From positions 1 to 64,000 of the forward strand of contig CADAXK010000011.1 of assembly GCA_902791865.1 (NCBI GenBank): DNA of 64,000 bases, given 5' to 3'. Position 1 is the stretch's first letter. Each line of letters begins with the position of its first letter. This document shows, piece by piece, positions 7,559 through 17,542 of the stretch. The notes beneath the pieces were generated by a model. That model was not told the origin of the DNA and made no database searches. It saw nothing but the letters and a program-made list of their open reading frames with translations. The DNA comes from an uncultured Bacteroidia bacterium. Its GTDB lineage: Bacteria; Bacteroidota; Bacteroidia; Bacteroidales; ML635J-15. The translations under genes and the position numbers were made by a program.

Positions 7559-8176
7559 CTAAAGCTCTCCTACCACCGCAAATAGTTCGGAAAGAATCAT
7601 CGCTGAGGCGCCCCAAACTACAGAACTGCCACAAACATAACTCGGCACATCGTACTGCTTACCCGCTACGGTAACCGGACGGGTGGAAAACGATGCTTTC
7701 AAATCCTCCAAATCGACCTCCAAGACTCGCTTTACCTCGTTTTCGGAACGAACAATGTCACCAACCTCCTCGACAAATGCCACCACTGGGAAAATCTCAA
7801 ACTTGCTAACAGGCACCTTCACTGGTGGCAATTTGCCAACAACATCGCTACGACCTACCTCAATGCCAATTTCTTCCACCGTCTCTCGCAATGCCGTGTC
7901 GATGCTGTCGACATCGTCAGGTTCGGCCTTGCCTCCCGGAAACGAAACCTGTCCCGCATGTACGCCTACATCGGTGCGCTCAATCATTATCGTCTTCAGC
8001 CTGCCATCACGGACAAACAGCAATATCAGCACAGCCGACTTGCGCAACGGAAACGGATTTGCATAATACTGTGCAAAATACATCCGCTGAAAATCGGACA
8101 ACATGGTGCTTGCTCTACGCTCAGCTTCAGCGTGGTTGTAGCCGTTGAATTTCGATATGAGGAAAGAATGATTCAA
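7559..8176 (-). CDS. Nudix hydrolase, CoA pyrophosphatase type
   Basis: The 205 residues contain the family lead-in GQVSFPGGKAEPDD and the Nudix box (G, then ALRETVEEIGIEVG, i.e. REXXEEXG), which binds the divalent metal. Proteins of this type split coenzyme A or other nucleoside diphosphates. The N-terminal part (FNGYNHAEAERRA...RKSAVLILLF) matches the position of the LPG-EA...M block of CoA pyrophosphatases. The frame opens with TTG at 8176; the first in-frame ATG (residue 25) would cut off this conserved part. The start lies at the edge of an AT-rich repeat tract, which may have replaced the original leader. Confidence 0.85.
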   Translation of the reverse strand: MNHSFLISKFNGYNHAEAERRASTMLSDFQRMYFAQYYANPFPLRKSAVLILLFVRDGRLKTIMIERTDVGVHAGQVSFPGGKAEPDDVDSIDTALRETVEEIGIEVGRSDVVGKLPPVKVPVSKFEIFPVVAFVEEVGDIVRSENEVKRVLEVDLEDLKASFSTRPVTVAGKQYDVPSYVCGSSVVWGASAMILSELFAVVGEL

Positions 8177-8280
8177 AGATTTGAAATATTTGATAATTTG
8201 AAAATTTGATGATTCAATAATTCAATGATTTAACAATTCAATCATTCGATAATTTGATGATTTGAGAATTTGAGAATTTT
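8177..8280 (+). repeat. AT-rich direct-repeat tract (GATTTGAAAATTTGATGATTCAA type)
   Basis: About ten imperfect 9-10 base units (GATTTGAAA, TTTGATAATTTGA, GATTCAATAATTCAAT) run in tandem between the Nudix start and the terminator of the next gene. The same words end the islands at 7.5, 46.95 and 58.9 kb, always on the plus strand. Confidence 0.65.
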
Positions 8281-8293
8281 TGGTGTAAATTTA

Positions 8294-8319
8294 AAAAGGA
8301 CGACTTACGCCGTCCTTTT
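8294..8319 (-). terminator. Intrinsic terminator of the 524-residue secreted protein gene
   Basis: AAAGGACG pairs with CGTCCTTT around an 8-base loop, and a T-rich run follows on the minus strand. It lies 20 bases past the stop codon at 8339. Confidence 0.8.
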
Positions 8320-8338
8320 CTTATCATGAAATAATTTT

Positions 8339-9913
8339 CTATTCGGGATTAAACATTGCGAACTTGCATTTCTTAGCATTACGGGTAAACATGTAATGTG
8401 TTCCGTTGTATTCCTGAAAAAGTTCGGGAATAATCTTGCTCTTCTTGTTGCTCTTGGGGAACAATGCCTGACCAGAAACTGCTCCATCGGAAAAAATGGA
8501 AACTGCAATTGCAAAACCATTGCGGTCGGGTGATGTTGCTTCCTTGTACTTGTCGCCATTGAGGTTTGCCTTCGATTCGCCTGCCTCAAGATTTGTCAGG
8601 TTCTTAGCATTGTCGTTGTAGAAAAGGAAAACCTTCTCGCCAATAGCGTAAGTTGCAACCGACGAATACTTTCCATAGTCGTTCCAACTGTACTGGCTCT
8701 TTGGAATTCTAACCATCCATTCCATATTGTTAAGAGGACTGGTATATGCAACCAATACATCGTTGAAACGATAATATTCGTTGAAAATAGTTTCTCTTGT
8801 CTGCGGGTCGAATATTGAATCCTTCCAATAGTTCTTGTGCTCGGCAACAACAACCGAACCGCCATCGGAAAGATAAAGGACATTGAGAAGCTGATAGTCG
8901 TACTTCTGATCCATAATCTTGTTGAGACGCTCTGCATTGAAAGCAGGAATTTCGGTCTTCTGGAATGTATAAATACCCTTCTTCGAATCTCTTGCGTTAA
9001 TCGGTTTCTTTTCCTTTACATCGTATTTCTGATGGAATATTGCCTGATAGGTTGTCTTGCCCTTTGGAACAAGGAATCCGTAAACGTCAATGTTGTCGTT
9101 GTCGTCGATTCCAAAAATTGCATCAACGAGAACCAATTTCTTGTCCTTGACATCAAATGTTGTAATGTCTTCCATTGCAGGATTGAATACAAGCATCTTG
9201 TAGTCGTAGGTTATGATTTTCATCTTCTGCAACTGAGCCTCAGTCGGGCTTATGCGGACAAGCATATATACGCTTCCACTGTTGGTTATCTTTATGTCTT
9301 CGATTGCAAATGCCTGACCTACAAGCGGAAGCTTAACCTGCTTGTTGTACACTTCCCTAAGGTTCGAATTGTACATCTTGAAATAGAACGGCTCTTCGTT
9401 GTATGTCTGGAACGGACGATTGTACCATACGAACATATTCTGTCCGTTAGGTGTAAGGCATACATTGAAGTCTGCCGACATGTTCTGGTTTGTAAGCTTA
9501 CCGATAACTCGTGGTTCGCCCATCACCTGTCCGCTCTTGCCGAGTTCCTGTATGTACAAAAGTTTTTCCTTCTTCAGGAAATCTTCGACCTGAGTAAACA
9601 GAACAACTTGTCCGTCAACATAGAAAGACTCTACATATTCGGTCTGGTTTCCATCGACAACAGGAAGAATTATCTGCGCTGACGATTCCCTTACGAGCGA
9701 TGCGGCATTGAAATATTCGAGCCACAACTTATCCTCTGCATCCATCCTAATGGCGAAGAATCCGTCTGAATCGCCACCAATCATCCTTACATAGTCGTTG
9801 CCTTCTGCAAGTTCTATGTCCTTGTCATATCCGAAATTGGCAGTCGGTTTCTGCTGCGCATTAACTGCAACGCACAGGCAAACCGTTAGAACAAACAAAA
9901 ATATTTTTTTCAT
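8339..9913 (-). CDS. Secreted protein of unknown function, probable beta-propeller
   Basis: This 524-residue protein has a signal peptide (MKKIFLFVLTVCLCVAVNA, then QQKP). The mature part is a series of strand-turn-strand units with spaced aromatic and glycine positions (DSDGFFAIRM, LTPNGQNMFVWYN, IFGIDDNDNIDVYGFLVP, LYLSDGGSVVVAE), which suggests a WD40-like or six-bladed propeller. I see no enzyme motif, lipobox or T9SS tail, so periplasmic or surface location is open. It is a single gene with its own terminator. A weak promoter-like TATCTTCG lies about 30 bases before the ATG. Confidence 0.75.
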   Translation of the reverse strand: MKKIFLFVLTVCLCVAVNAQQKPTANFGYDKDIELAEGNDYVRMIGGDSDGFFAIRMDAEDKLWLEYFNAASLVRESSAQIILPVVDGNQTEYVESFYVDGQVVLFTQVEDFLKKEKLLYIQELGKSGQVMGEPRVIGKLTNQNMSADFNVCLTPNGQNMFVWYNRPFQTYNEEPFYFKMYNSNLREVYNKQVKLPLVGQAFAIEDIKITNSGSVYMLVRISPTEAQLQKMKIITYDYKMLVFNPAMEDITTFDVKDKKLVLVDAIFGIDDNDNIDVYGFLVPKGKTTYQAIFHQKYDVKEKKPINARDSKKGIYTFQKTEIPAFNAERLNKIMDQKYDYQLLNVLYLSDGGSVVVAEHKNYWKDSIFDPQTRETIFNEYYRFNDVLVAYTSPLNNMEWMVRIPKSQYSWNDYGKYSSVATYAIGEKVFLFYNDNAKNLTNLEAGESKANLNGDKYKEATSPDRNGFAIAVSIFSDGAVSGQALFPKSNKKSKIIPELFQEYNGTHYMFTRNAKKCKFAMFNPE

Positions 9914-9972
9914 CTCAAAAACTATTTACGTAAATAAGGTGCGAAGATATATATTTTTTTGAATAGCGAAAA

Positions 9973-11016
9973 TTATTTTTTCATATTTGCAAGTTGACCA
10001 CATGCCGCAGCGATGTCCATACCTTTTGATTTTCTTACAGTTACCACAATATTACAGCTTTCAATATGCCTTATAAATTTTTCTAAAACATCGCTGCTTG
10101 TCCTTCGGAATGTATCACCCGGGTGCGGATTGTACTCGATGATGTTAATCTTGCATGGCGAAACTTTTGTAAATTCTGTCAGCGCGCGGGCATCATCAAG
10201 GCTGTCGTTAACTCCGCCAAGCATAAGATATTCGTATGTGATTCTTGTGCTGGTCTTTTCGTGGAAATACCTTATCGCTTCCGAAAGTTCCGTAAGGTTA
10301 TACTTGCGGTTTATAGGCATGATTTCGTTGCGTTTGCTGTCAATTGCCGAATGAAGCGATATGGAAAGGTTGAAACGGATTCCATCGTTGGCCAAATGCT
10401 TGATTTGAGGAGCAATGCCACAAGTCGACATGGTTATACGCTGTGGCGACATTCCCAGCGATTGTGCCGAACATATCATATTGATTGCTGAGAGCGTATT
10501 TTCGTAGTTCATAAGCGGTTCGCCCATACCCATGATGACGATGTTTGACAATGGAAAACCGAACGATTCTTCCGAAAGCCTATTCAATGAAAATACCTGA
10601 TGAAAAATTTCGCCCGACGTTAAATTGCGCTTGAATCCGAGTTGACCGGTAGCACAGAATGCACACCCCATCTGGCAACCTACCTGCGTTGATATGCAAG
10701 CTGTTACCCTGTCGGCACTTGGAATCAAAACACCCTCGAAACGATAACTGTCGGCTGTCTCGAACAAAAACTTGCGCGTCCCATCTACCGATGCAACCGA
10801 ATATACGCACACAACATTCCCGAATCTGAAATTTTCTGACAACTTGTCGCGCAAAGGTTTTGGAAGATTGCTCATGTCGTCGAAACTGACAGCGCCCTTC
10901 TTCCATATCCATTCCATTATCTGCGATGCCCTGAATTTCTTTTCACCAATGCCGACAATAAAAACTTCAAGTTCCGACAACGACAAACAGCGAATATCTT
11001 TCTGTTCAATGTCCAT
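9973..11016 (-). CDS. rlmN: 23S rRNA/tRNA adenine-C2 methyltransferase RlmN (radical SAM)
   Basis: This is a 347-residue enzyme that methylates C2 of A2503 in 23S rRNA and A37 in some tRNAs. The radical SAM cluster motif is CQMGCAFCATGQ (CX3CX2C). Other family marks are NIVIMGMGEPLMNYENT, the methyl-carrying cysteine in ITMSTCGIAPQI, and the C-terminal cysteine block NIVVTVRKSKGMDIAAACGQ. I placed the start at the ATG at 11016; a longer frame opens with TTG at 11046 inside the terminator of the upstream gene. Only 30 bases separate that terminator from the ATG, and I saw no clear promoter in between. Confidence 0.95.
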   Translation of the reverse strand: MDIEQKDIRCLSLSELEVFIVGIGEKKFRASQIMEWIWKKGAVSFDDMSNLPKPLRDKLSENFRFGNVVCVYSVASVDGTRKFLFETADSYRFEGVLIPSADRVTACISTQVGCQMGCAFCATGQLGFKRNLTSGEIFHQVFSLNRLSEESFGFPLSNIVIMGMGEPLMNYENTLSAINMICSAQSLGMSPQRITMSTCGIAPQIKHLANDGIRFNLSISLHSAIDSKRNEIMPINRKYNLTELSEAIRYFHEKTSTRITYEYLMLGGVNDSLDDARALTEFTKVSPCKINIIEYNPHPGDTFRRTSSDVLEKFIRHIESCNIVVTVRKSKGMDIAAACGQLANMKK

Positions 11017-11045
11017 CTCTTCCAATCCGACAATGCATCTAAACA

Positions 11046-11071
11046 AAAAAGGTGGCTTTCACCACCTTGAT
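11046..11071 (-). terminator. Intrinsic terminator between the 226-residue protein gene and rlmN
   Basis: AAGGTGG and CCACCTT pair around TGAAAG, followed by TTTTTTGTTT on the minus strand. It is 6 bases past one stop codon and 30 bases before the rlmN ATG. Confidence 0.85.
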
Positions 11072-11076
11072 ATTTT

Positions 11077-11757
11077 TTAACGGCAAGAGTCTTTTGTCCT
11101 GTTTGGCGTCAACTCGTACGATGCCGTTTTTCCTGAGTTCCGTGCTGCGTTTACAGTTGCCTGGGCATCCTGTTCGTAGCCCCAAAGATATGAAACATCC
11201 TCGCCTATTGTAATCTTCCAGCAATTGGGTTCGTTAGAATTATTTGCCGACTGTAAGCATGACTTTTCATCATTGGCAGGTGTTTGAACATAATTTGCAT
11301 TTTGATAACCTTCCTTTTTCATGGCTAAAGCCTTGCGGCGAGCAACAATCTCAGTCACCCAAAGGTACTGCTCTATAGTCTGGCCATTCTTTGTAGCCGT
11401 TATTTTCCAGCATTTTTTGGGATTTATTTTTTCGTTGCTAGCATCACAAGCCTCAATAGTCATGTGGTCGCATAATGCATATTCATAAACAGCGTTATCC
11501 TTGCTTTTCTTTTCATTGATCCACTGCTGAGCACCAGCTTCCGTATCCCAATAATACTCTCTATAACCATTCGGACCTATTATTTCCCAGCAAGCTTCCT
11601 TATTATTAGTATTAATAGTCTGAACATTAGCAGGACTCTTAATTTGTGATACAGAATTTGTCTGCAAAGGCTTTTTGCCAGGTTTTAACTGTCCGAATAC
11701 ATTGCCAGCCATAGCCACAAGTGCAAGGCATAGCATAATTGTGAGAAAATTCTTCAT
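11077..11757 (-). CDS. Small secreted protein with three Cys-Trp repeats
   Basis: The 226-residue protein has a signal peptide (cleavage near VFGQ). After a Ser/Thr/Asn linker come three imperfect repeats of about 50 residues, roughly 56-104, 116-167 and 179-225. Each opens with CWEI or CWKI, has a central YYW or YLW followed by an acidic residue and an Ala-rich helix, and closes with a cysteine (EACD, KSCL, DSCR). The paired cysteines may form one disulfide per repeat. I do not know the family. It stands alone, with a good promoter at 11785-11813 and a terminator right behind it. Confidence 0.75.
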   Translation of the reverse strand: MKNFLTIMLCLALVAMAGNVFGQLKPGKKPLQTNSVSQIKSPANVQTINTNNKEACWEIIGPNGYREYYWDTEAGAQQWINEKKSKDNAVYEYALCDHMTIEACDASNEKINPKKCWKITATKNGQTIEQYLWVTEIVARRKALAMKKEGYQNANYVQTPANDEKSCLQSANNSNEPNCWKITIGEDVSYLWGYEQDAQATVNAARNSGKTASYELTPNRTKDSCR

Positions 11758-11784
11758 ATTATTTGTTATTAATTATTTAGAATG

Positions 11785-11813
11785 CAAAAATAATACAGTT
11801 TTTCAAAAACAAA
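11785..11813 (-). promoter_or_regulatory. Promoter of the Cys-Trp repeat protein gene
   Basis: On the minus strand TTTG (11813-11810), 17 bases, then TATTTTTG (11792-11785). This fits the Bacteroidetes housekeeping consensus TTTG...TAnnTTTG. Confidence 0.65.
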
Positions 11814-11832
11814 GGTTAAAGGATTCTAAAAA

Positions 11833-12852
11833 TCAATATAATCCCACATTTGCCAAATCCTTGTTGATTTCAACATTGCCAAACTTGTCGGCAATGAGGT
11901 CGAGAATGGATTCTATTTCCTCTACAGTATTGGCAGTGAGAAGTTTAAGCCTTGTTTCCTTGAAATTTGGTATCGCCTTGAAGTACATGGTAAAATGACG
12001 GCGCATCTCGTAAATTCCACGCATTCCTTCCTTGTAGTCCACCGACTTGTGCAAATGCTCGCGAGCATAGTCAACGCGCTCGAGAACGGTCGGAGTTGGT
12101 AATTCTTCGCCTGTTTCCAGATAATGCTTCACTTCGCGGAAAATCCATGGACGACCAATAGCGGCACGACCTATCATTATTGCATCAACGCCGTATGTAT
12201 TAAATCGTTCGGCTGCAATTTTACCGCTTGTTATGTCGCCGTTGCCAATGATTGGAATGTGTATTGCAGGATTGTTCTTGACCTTGCCGATGAGCGTCCA
12301 GTCGGCCTCACCCTTATACATTTGTGCACGTGTACGACCATGTATGGTAAGTGCCTGAATGCCGCAGTCCTGCAACATCAATGCAACTTCCTCCACGTTG
12401 AGCGATTCACTGTCCCATCCTAGACGGGTTTTGGCAGTAACAGGAAAGCGCGACACCTTTACAACCCTTTCGGTTATCTCCTTCATCAACGGCAAGTTAC
12501 GCATCATTCCTGAACCTGCACCGCGCCCTGCAATCTTCTTTACAGGACAGCCATAATTTATGTCCAGTATGTCTGGATCGGCATTGTTGATATAACGTGC
12601 GGCTTCTTCCATGGCATCGGGAATGTGACCATAGATTTGAGTGCCTACAGGTCGCTCGTAGTCGTAAATGTCGAGTTTCTTGACTGTCTTTTGTGCTTCG
12701 CGGATAAGTCCGTCGGCAGAGATGAACTCGGTGAACATTAGGTCGGCACCGAACTTCTTGCACATATAACGAAACGACGGGTCTGTAACATCCTCCATAG
12801 GTGCGAGGAATACAGGCCTGTCGTTAAATTCGGTCTTACCGATTTTAAACAT
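11833..12852 (-). CDS. dusB: tRNA-dihydrouridine synthase (DusB type)
   Basis: This 339-residue FMN enzyme reduces uridine in the tRNA D-loop. The N-terminal FLAPMEDVTDPSFR block, the catalytic-cysteine region DINYGCPVKKIAGRGAGSG, LTIHGRTRAQMYKGEADW and the FMN phosphate loop IGRAAIGRPWIF are all present. It is the last gene of the rimP-nusA-infB-dusB run and starts 6 bases after infB, so it is co-transcribed with translation and transcription factors. Confidence 0.93.
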   Translation of the reverse strand: MFKIGKTEFNDRPVFLAPMEDVTDPSFRYMCKKFGADLMFTEFISADGLIREAQKTVKKLDIYDYERPVGTQIYGHIPDAMEEAARYINNADPDILDINYGCPVKKIAGRGAGSGMMRNLPLMKEITERVVKVSRFPVTAKTRLGWDSESLNVEEVALMLQDCGIQALTIHGRTRAQMYKGEADWTLIGKVKNNPAIHIPIIGNGDITSGKIAAERFNTYGVDAIMIGRAAIGRPWIFREVKHYLETGEELPTPTVLERVDYAREHLHKSVDYKEGMRGIYEMRRHFTMYFKAIPNFKETRLKLLTANTVEEIESILDLIADKFGNVEINKDLANVGLY

Positions 12853-12858
12853 TTGCTT

Positions 12859-15780
12859 TTATCCCAATGTTGCCTTTACTTCGGTTTCGTCGAATGCCTC
12901 AACAATATCGCCGACCTTAATGTCGTTGAACTTGTCGATGTTAAGACCGCATTCCTGACCGGCAATAACTTCCTTGGCATCGTCCTTGAAACGCTTCAAG
13001 CTGCCGAGTTCGCCAGTGTAGATAACAATACCATCGCGGATAATTCTGACTTTCGACTTGCGTGAAATCTTGCCATCGGTAACGAGACATCCGGCAACCG
13101 AACCAACTTTCGAAATCTTGAATACTTCGCGTATTTCTGCCGAACCGGTGATTGTTTCCTTTACAACCGGCTTCAACATACCTTCCATAGCATCCTTGAT
13201 TTCGTTGATAGCATCGTAGATGATGGAGTAGAGTCGGATTTCAATGCCTTCCTTCTCGGCGGTCTTGCGTGCGTAGGTAGATGGACGAACCTGGAAACCT
13301 ACGATGATTGCATTTGATGCGGCAGCCAGCATGACATCCGATTCGGAAATCTGACCGACAGCCTTGTGTATGATGTTTACTTCGAACGATTCGGTTGATA
13401 GTTTTATCAATTCGTCCGACAATGCTTCGATTGAACCGTCCACATCGCCCTTTACGATGATGTTTATCTGGTGGAAATCGCCGAGAGCCATACGACGACC
13501 AATTTCGCCGAGAGTAATATGCTTCTGCGTCCTGATGCTCAACTCACGTTGCAACTGCAGACGTTTGTTAGCAAGGCTACGGGCTTCCTGTTCCGAATCA
13601 AGGACATTGAACTTGTCGCCTGCCTGCGGAGCTCCATTCAAACCAAGAACAAGAACTGGAGTTGAAGGTCCTGCTTCGGTAACCTTCTGGTTACGCTCGT
13701 TGTACATAGCCTTTACACGACCTGTTGCACATCCAGCAAGCAGAATGTCACCAACATGCAAGGTTCCCGACTGAACGATGAGTGTTGCAACATAACCACG
13801 ACCCTTATCGAGTGAGGATTCGATTACTGTACCATTGGCATTCTTGTTTGGATTTGCCTTCAAATCAAGCATTTCGGCTTCGAGAAGAACCTTCTCAAGC
13901 AATTCCTCGATGTTGAGACCAGCCTTTGCCGAAATATCCTGCGACTGGTACTTGCCGCCCCATTCCTCGACGAGGTAGTTCATATTTGCCAACGATTCCT
14001 TGATTTTGTCAGGATTTGCTGTCGGCTTATCTATCTTGTTGATTGCAAACACCATAGGAACATTTGCAGCCGATGCGTGATTGATAGCTTCCTTTGTCTG
14101 CGGCATTATGTCGTCATCGGCAGCGATTACGATGATTGCAACGTCGGTAATCTGAGCACCACGGGCACGCATTGCGGTAAATGCCTCGTGACCAGGAGTA
14201 TCGAGGAAGGTTATCCTCTTGTCGTTCAGCTGTACGCTGTATGCACCGATGTGCTGTGTGATACCACCGGCTTCGCCTGCTACAACATTGGTATGACGGA
14301 TGTAGTCGAGCAACTTGGTCTTACCATGGTCGACATGACCCATGACGGTAACGATAGGTGGACGTGGAACAAGGTCTTCCTCGCTGTCTTCGCTCTCCTT
14401 GATTTCGTCGAGGATTTCGGCGCTGACAAATTCAACCTGGAAACCGAATTCCTCAGCCACAATCGACATCGTTTCGGCGTCGAGACGCTGGTTGATAGAA
14501 ACGAACAAGCCCAAACTCATGCAAGTTGCGATGATCTTGGTTACAGGAACGCCCATCATCGTTGCAAGTTCGTTTGCCGAAACGAACTCGGTAACCTTTA
14601 TGATTTTCTTTTCGGCTTCGAGTCTTTCCTCTTCCTCAGCACGACGCATCGAGAACATATCGCGTTTTTCCTTACGGAACTTAGCAGCCTTCGACTTGTT
14701 CTTGTTTGCGGTGAGCTTTGCAAGGGTTTCCTTTACTTTTTCCTGTATGTCTTCCTCGTTGATTTCAGGCTTCTTAGGACCTAATTTGCCTTTCTTCTTC
14801 TTTCCACCGAATTCGCCGCCTTTTTCTCCCTTCTTCGAGAAGTCGTTTGAGCCTCCAACTTTGTTTATATCAACCTTAACATTGTCGCGTTTAATGCGTT
14901 TACGCTTTTCCTTACGCTCTGCCTTTTCCTTTTCGCGATTCTTCTGGCGCTCTTCCTTAGCTTCCTTGCGAGCCCTTTCAGCAGCTTCCTGCTTACGCTC
15001 GTATTCGCTTATGTCGATTTTGCCGATAATGTTAGGTCCCTGCAATTTTTCCACATGAGTTTTTATGAACTCTGGCTCTGGCGGAACAATCTTTTCGGGT
15101 TCTACTTCGGGAGCTTTCTCCTGTTTAACAGGCTTAGGAGCAGGTACTGGAGTCTCTTTGGGAGCAGGTTTAACAGAAGCCTTCTTAGCTTGCTTCTGGG
15201 CTTCCTTTGCAGCCTCTTTCTTCTGCTTTCTTTCCTCTTCCTTCTCGGCCTGTGTCTTTGGTTTCGGACGAGTTTTCTGGTTTATCTGGTCGAGGTTTAT
15301 AGTACCGAGAACCTTCGGTCCGTTTTCATCGGTCACGACTTCCTCCTTTAATGGCTGGATTTCGTGTGGCTTAGGCTTTGGAGCGACCTCGGCTTCTTCC
15401 TTTGCCGGCACCTTCTCTGCAGGCTTTTCCTGTGGCTTAGCAGTCTCAGCCTCCTTTTGGAGACGTTCTTTTTCCTTTGCTTCCTTGGCCTTGTCGGCTT
15501 CCTGTTTCTGCTTCTCAAGGTTCTGCTGCTTTTCGATTGAAATGTTCAGCTCCTTGTTCTCCTTTGCCTTCTCGGTATCCTTGATGGCAGTTTCGTTCAT
15601 GGCTTTCGAATCCTTGAACTTTTCGTCGAGCAGAGCCAACCATTCGGGCTGTACCTTGGCATTAGGGTTGTTTTCTATTTCTACACCCTTGCTGACAAGA
15701 TATTCCACAATAGTCGATGCGGCCACATTGTATATGGCACCTACGGCACTTAATCTTTTTGGTTTCGTTTCCGAAGTCAT
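12859..15780 (-). CDS. infB: Translation initiation factor IF-2
   Basis: This 973-residue GTPase brings initiator tRNA to the 30S subunit. Residues 1-55 form the IF2 N-terminal helical domain. About 60-400 is a long Lys/Glu/Pro/Ala-rich linker of low complexity. The G domain starts near residue 475 with GHVDHGKT, followed by DTPGHEAF and NKIDKP. Two beta barrels and the C-terminal initiator-tRNA domain ([19 protein letters not shown]) follow. The linker is longer than in E. coli but usual for Bacteroidota. It is third in the operon, 41 bases after nusA. Confidence 0.97.
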   Translation of the reverse strand: MTSETKPKRLSAVGAIYNVAASTIVEYLVSKGVEIENNPNAKVQPEWLALLDEKFKDSKAMNETAIKDTEKAKENKELNISIEKQQNLEKQKQEADKAKEAKEKERLQKEAETAKPQEKPAEKVPAKEEAEVAPKPKPHEIQPLKEEVVTDENGPKVLGTINLDQINQKTRPKPKTQAEKEEERKQKKEAAKEAQKQAKKASVKPAPKETPVPAPKPVKQEKAPEVEPEKIVPPEPEFIKTHVEKLQGPNIIGKIDISEYERKQEAAERARKEAKEERQKNREKEKAERKEKRKRIKRDNVKVDINKVGGSNDFSKKGEKGGEFGGKKKKGKLGPKKPEINEEDIQEKVKETLAKLTANKNKSKAAKFRKEKRDMFSMRRAEEEERLEAEKKIIKVTEFVSANELATMMGVPVTKIIATCMSLGLFVSINQRLDAETMSIVAEEFGFQVEFVSAEILDEIKESEDSEEDLVPRPPIVTVMGHVDHGKTKLLDYIRHTNVVAGEAGGITQHIGAYSVQLNDKRITFLDTPGHEAFTAMRARGAQITDVAIIVIAADDDIMPQTKEAINHASAANVPMVFAINKIDKPTANPDKIKESLANMNYLVEEWGGKYQSQDISAKAGLNIEELLEKVLLEAEMLDLKANPNKNANGTVIESSLDKGRGYVATLIVQSGTLHVGDILLAGCATGRVKAMYNERNQKVTEAGPSTPVLVLGLNGAPQAGDKFNVLDSEQEARSLANKRLQLQRELSIRTQKHITLGEIGRRMALGDFHQINIIVKGDVDGSIEALSDELIKLSTESFEVNIIHKAVGQISESDVMLAAASNAIIVGFQVRPSTYARKTAEKEGIEIRLYSIIYDAINEIKDAMEGMLKPVVKETITGSAEIREVFKISKVGSVAGCLVTDGKISRKSKVRIIRDGIVIYTGELGSLKRFKDDAKEVIAGQECGLNIDKFNDIKVGDIVEAFDETEVKATLG

Positions 15781-15821
15781 ATTTTTCTCCTAAATTACCT
15801 GTTTCTTTCTTTTTGCGCGTT

Positions 15822-17069
15822 CTACTTGTTAAATTCGGCTTTCAGAATCCTTATTACGTCGTCAATAGTCTCGTCCTCAAGGTCGGTACGACGTGCAAGT
15901 TCTTCCTTGCTGAGTTCGAGTACGCTCAATGCGGTATCGCAACCAACAGCCTTAAGCTGATCGATTACCCACTGTTCGATTTCGTCGTTGAATTCGTCGA
16001 GGTCAATATCCTCTTCCTGCGAAACCCTGAATACATCGATTGTGTATCCAAGTAGCTGGCATGCGAGCTTAATGTTAAGACCGCCCTTACCTATTGCAAG
16101 CGATACCTGATCTGGATTCAAGTAAACTTCCACACGCTTTTCCTCGTTTATTATCTTCAACGATGAAATCTTTGCCGGGCTAAGTATACGCTGAATGTAC
16201 AACGGCAAATTTGTGGTATAGTTTACAATATCAATATTTTCGTTGTGCAGTTCGCGGACAATACCGTGGATACGGCTTCCCTTCATACCTACGCATGCTC
16301 CAACTGGATCGACGCGTTCGTCGTAAGATTCAACGGCAACCTTAGCTCTTTCGCCAGGTATACGAACAATTTTCTTGATTGTGATAAGTCCAGAATCACC
16401 AATTTCGGGGATTTCCTGCTCGAACAATCTTTCGAGGAACTTTTCAGATGTTCTTGAAATCTTGATAATCGGGCTTCCGTTTCTAAGTTCTACGCTCGAA
16501 ATTACAGCCTTGAGCGTGTCGCCCTTGCGGTACTTGTCGCTAGGAATCTGGTCCTGCTTCGAAAGGAGAAGTTCTGTTCCCTCTTCGTCGCGAACAAGGA
16601 TTTCGCGCTTCCAAACCTGATAAACTTCAGCGGTGATAAGTTCGCCTATCCTATCTTTGTACTTGAGGTAGATGTTGTCCTTTTCACGTTCCATAATCTT
16701 TGCCTGAAGGTTCTGCTTCAATGCAAGTATGGCACGGCGACCAAAATCCTGCAAACGGATTTCGTCAGAATATTCCTCGCCTACTTCGTAGTCCTCGTCG
16801 ATTTTCTGCGCTTCTGTCAGAGGAATCTTCGTGTACTTGTCTTCTATTTCATCGTAGTCGTCATCTTCAACTACAGTTCTTGTACGCCATATTTCAAGGT
16901 CACCTGTCTTGTCGTTGACAATCACATTGAACTTGCTGTCTTCACCATACAATTTTACAAGTGTCGAAGAAAAAACTTCCTTCATTACGCCAATCAAAGT
17001 CGATCTGTCGATGTTCTTCAGTTCCTTAAATTCGGCAAAGGTGTCAATTAAGTTTTCCTGTACTCCCAT
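15822..17069 (-). CDS. nusA: Transcription termination/antitermination factor NusA
   Basis: This 415-residue RNA polymerase-binding factor has an N-terminal domain (about 1-125), an S1 domain (about 130-200, ELITAEVYQVWKREILVR), and tandem KH domains (PGERAKVAVESYDERVDPVG with GMKGSRIHGIVREL, and VSLAIGKGGLNIKLACQLLG). A short C-terminal helix pair follows; there are no extra acidic repeats. The length is normal for the phylum. It starts 8 bases after rimP. NusA stimulates intrinsic termination, so the terminator in this operon's leader could let it limit its own synthesis (inference). Confidence 0.96.
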   Translation of the reverse strand: MGVQENLIDTFAEFKELKNIDRSTLIGVMKEVFSSTLVKLYGEDSKFNVIVNDKTGDLEIWRTRTVVEDDDYDEIEDKYTKIPLTEAQKIDEDYEVGEEYSDEIRLQDFGRRAILALKQNLQAKIMEREKDNIYLKYKDRIGELITAEVYQVWKREILVRDEEGTELLLSKQDQIPSDKYRKGDTLKAVISSVELRNGSPIIKISRTSEKFLERLFEQEIPEIGDSGLITIKKIVRIPGERAKVAVESYDERVDPVGACVGMKGSRIHGIVRELHNENIDIVNYTTNLPLYIQRILSPAKISSLKIINEEKRVEVYLNPDQVSLAIGKGGLNIKLACQLLGYTIDVFRVSQEEDIDLDEFNDEIEQWVIDQLKAVGCDTALSVLELSKEELARRTDLEDETIDDVIRILKAEFNK

Positions 17070-17077
17070 GGCTTTCG

Positions 17078-17536
17078 TTATTTAAAGTCAATTACGCTTT
17101 TAACTGTTTTTATATTAATTCTTTCTATATCAAAAACTTCCGTCACGACCACCTTTTTGTTCCCTTCTTTTTTAGGAGTGGCAGTCTCGACGGTAATGGT
17201 ATTGTCGGACACGGATTTAAGCGTTGCGATAATTTTTTCTCCGTCAACATAAACGATTTCCACCAGTTTGCCGATATTCTTCAGGTACTGCTCCTTCACA
17301 CGGAAAGGATTTGTCAGTCCCGGCGAACTAACCTCGAGAGAAAAGTCCTCTTTTTCGCGGTCGAGGCATTCCTCTATTGCCTGACTTATGCGACGGCACT
17401 CATCGATTGTGATTCCGTTCATGTCATCCACATATATGGCAATATCGTTGGATACACTTATAGTAATATCCACAACAAACTGTGTTTCAGAAAGAAACCG
17501 TTTGCTTAAAACTTCTATATCTTCCTTCCTTATCAA
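17078..17536 (-). CDS. rimP: Ribosome maturation factor RimP
   Basis: This 152-residue protein is needed for 30S assembly. The N-terminal half has FVVDITISVSNDIAIYVDD and the ITIDECRRISQAIEECLD helix; FSLEVSSPGLTNPFR is the family signature, and an Sm-like C-terminal domain follows. No ATG precedes the conserved part, so translation must begin at TTG 17536 (sequence CATTGATAAGG on the minus strand). It is the first gene of the operon. An intrinsic terminator ends only 7 bases before this TTG. Confidence 0.93.
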   Translation of the reverse strand: MIRKEDIEVLSKRFLSETQFVVDITISVSNDIAIYVDDMNGITIDECRRISQAIEECLDREKEDFSLEVSSPGLTNPFRVKEQYLKNIGKLVEIVYVDGEKIIATLKSVSDNTITVETATPKKEGNKKVVVTEVFDIERINIKTVKSVIDFK

Positions 17537-17542
17537 TGTCAG

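Noticed and set aside
11017-11046. Upstream TTG start for rlmN
   Set aside because: It lies in the T-run of the terminator of the previous gene; ATG 11016 gives the usual RlmN length.
14077-15793. Long plus-strand frames (235, 238 and 242 residues) opposite infB
   Set aside because: They are antisense shadows caused by the biased codons of the Lys/Glu-rich infB linker and G domain.
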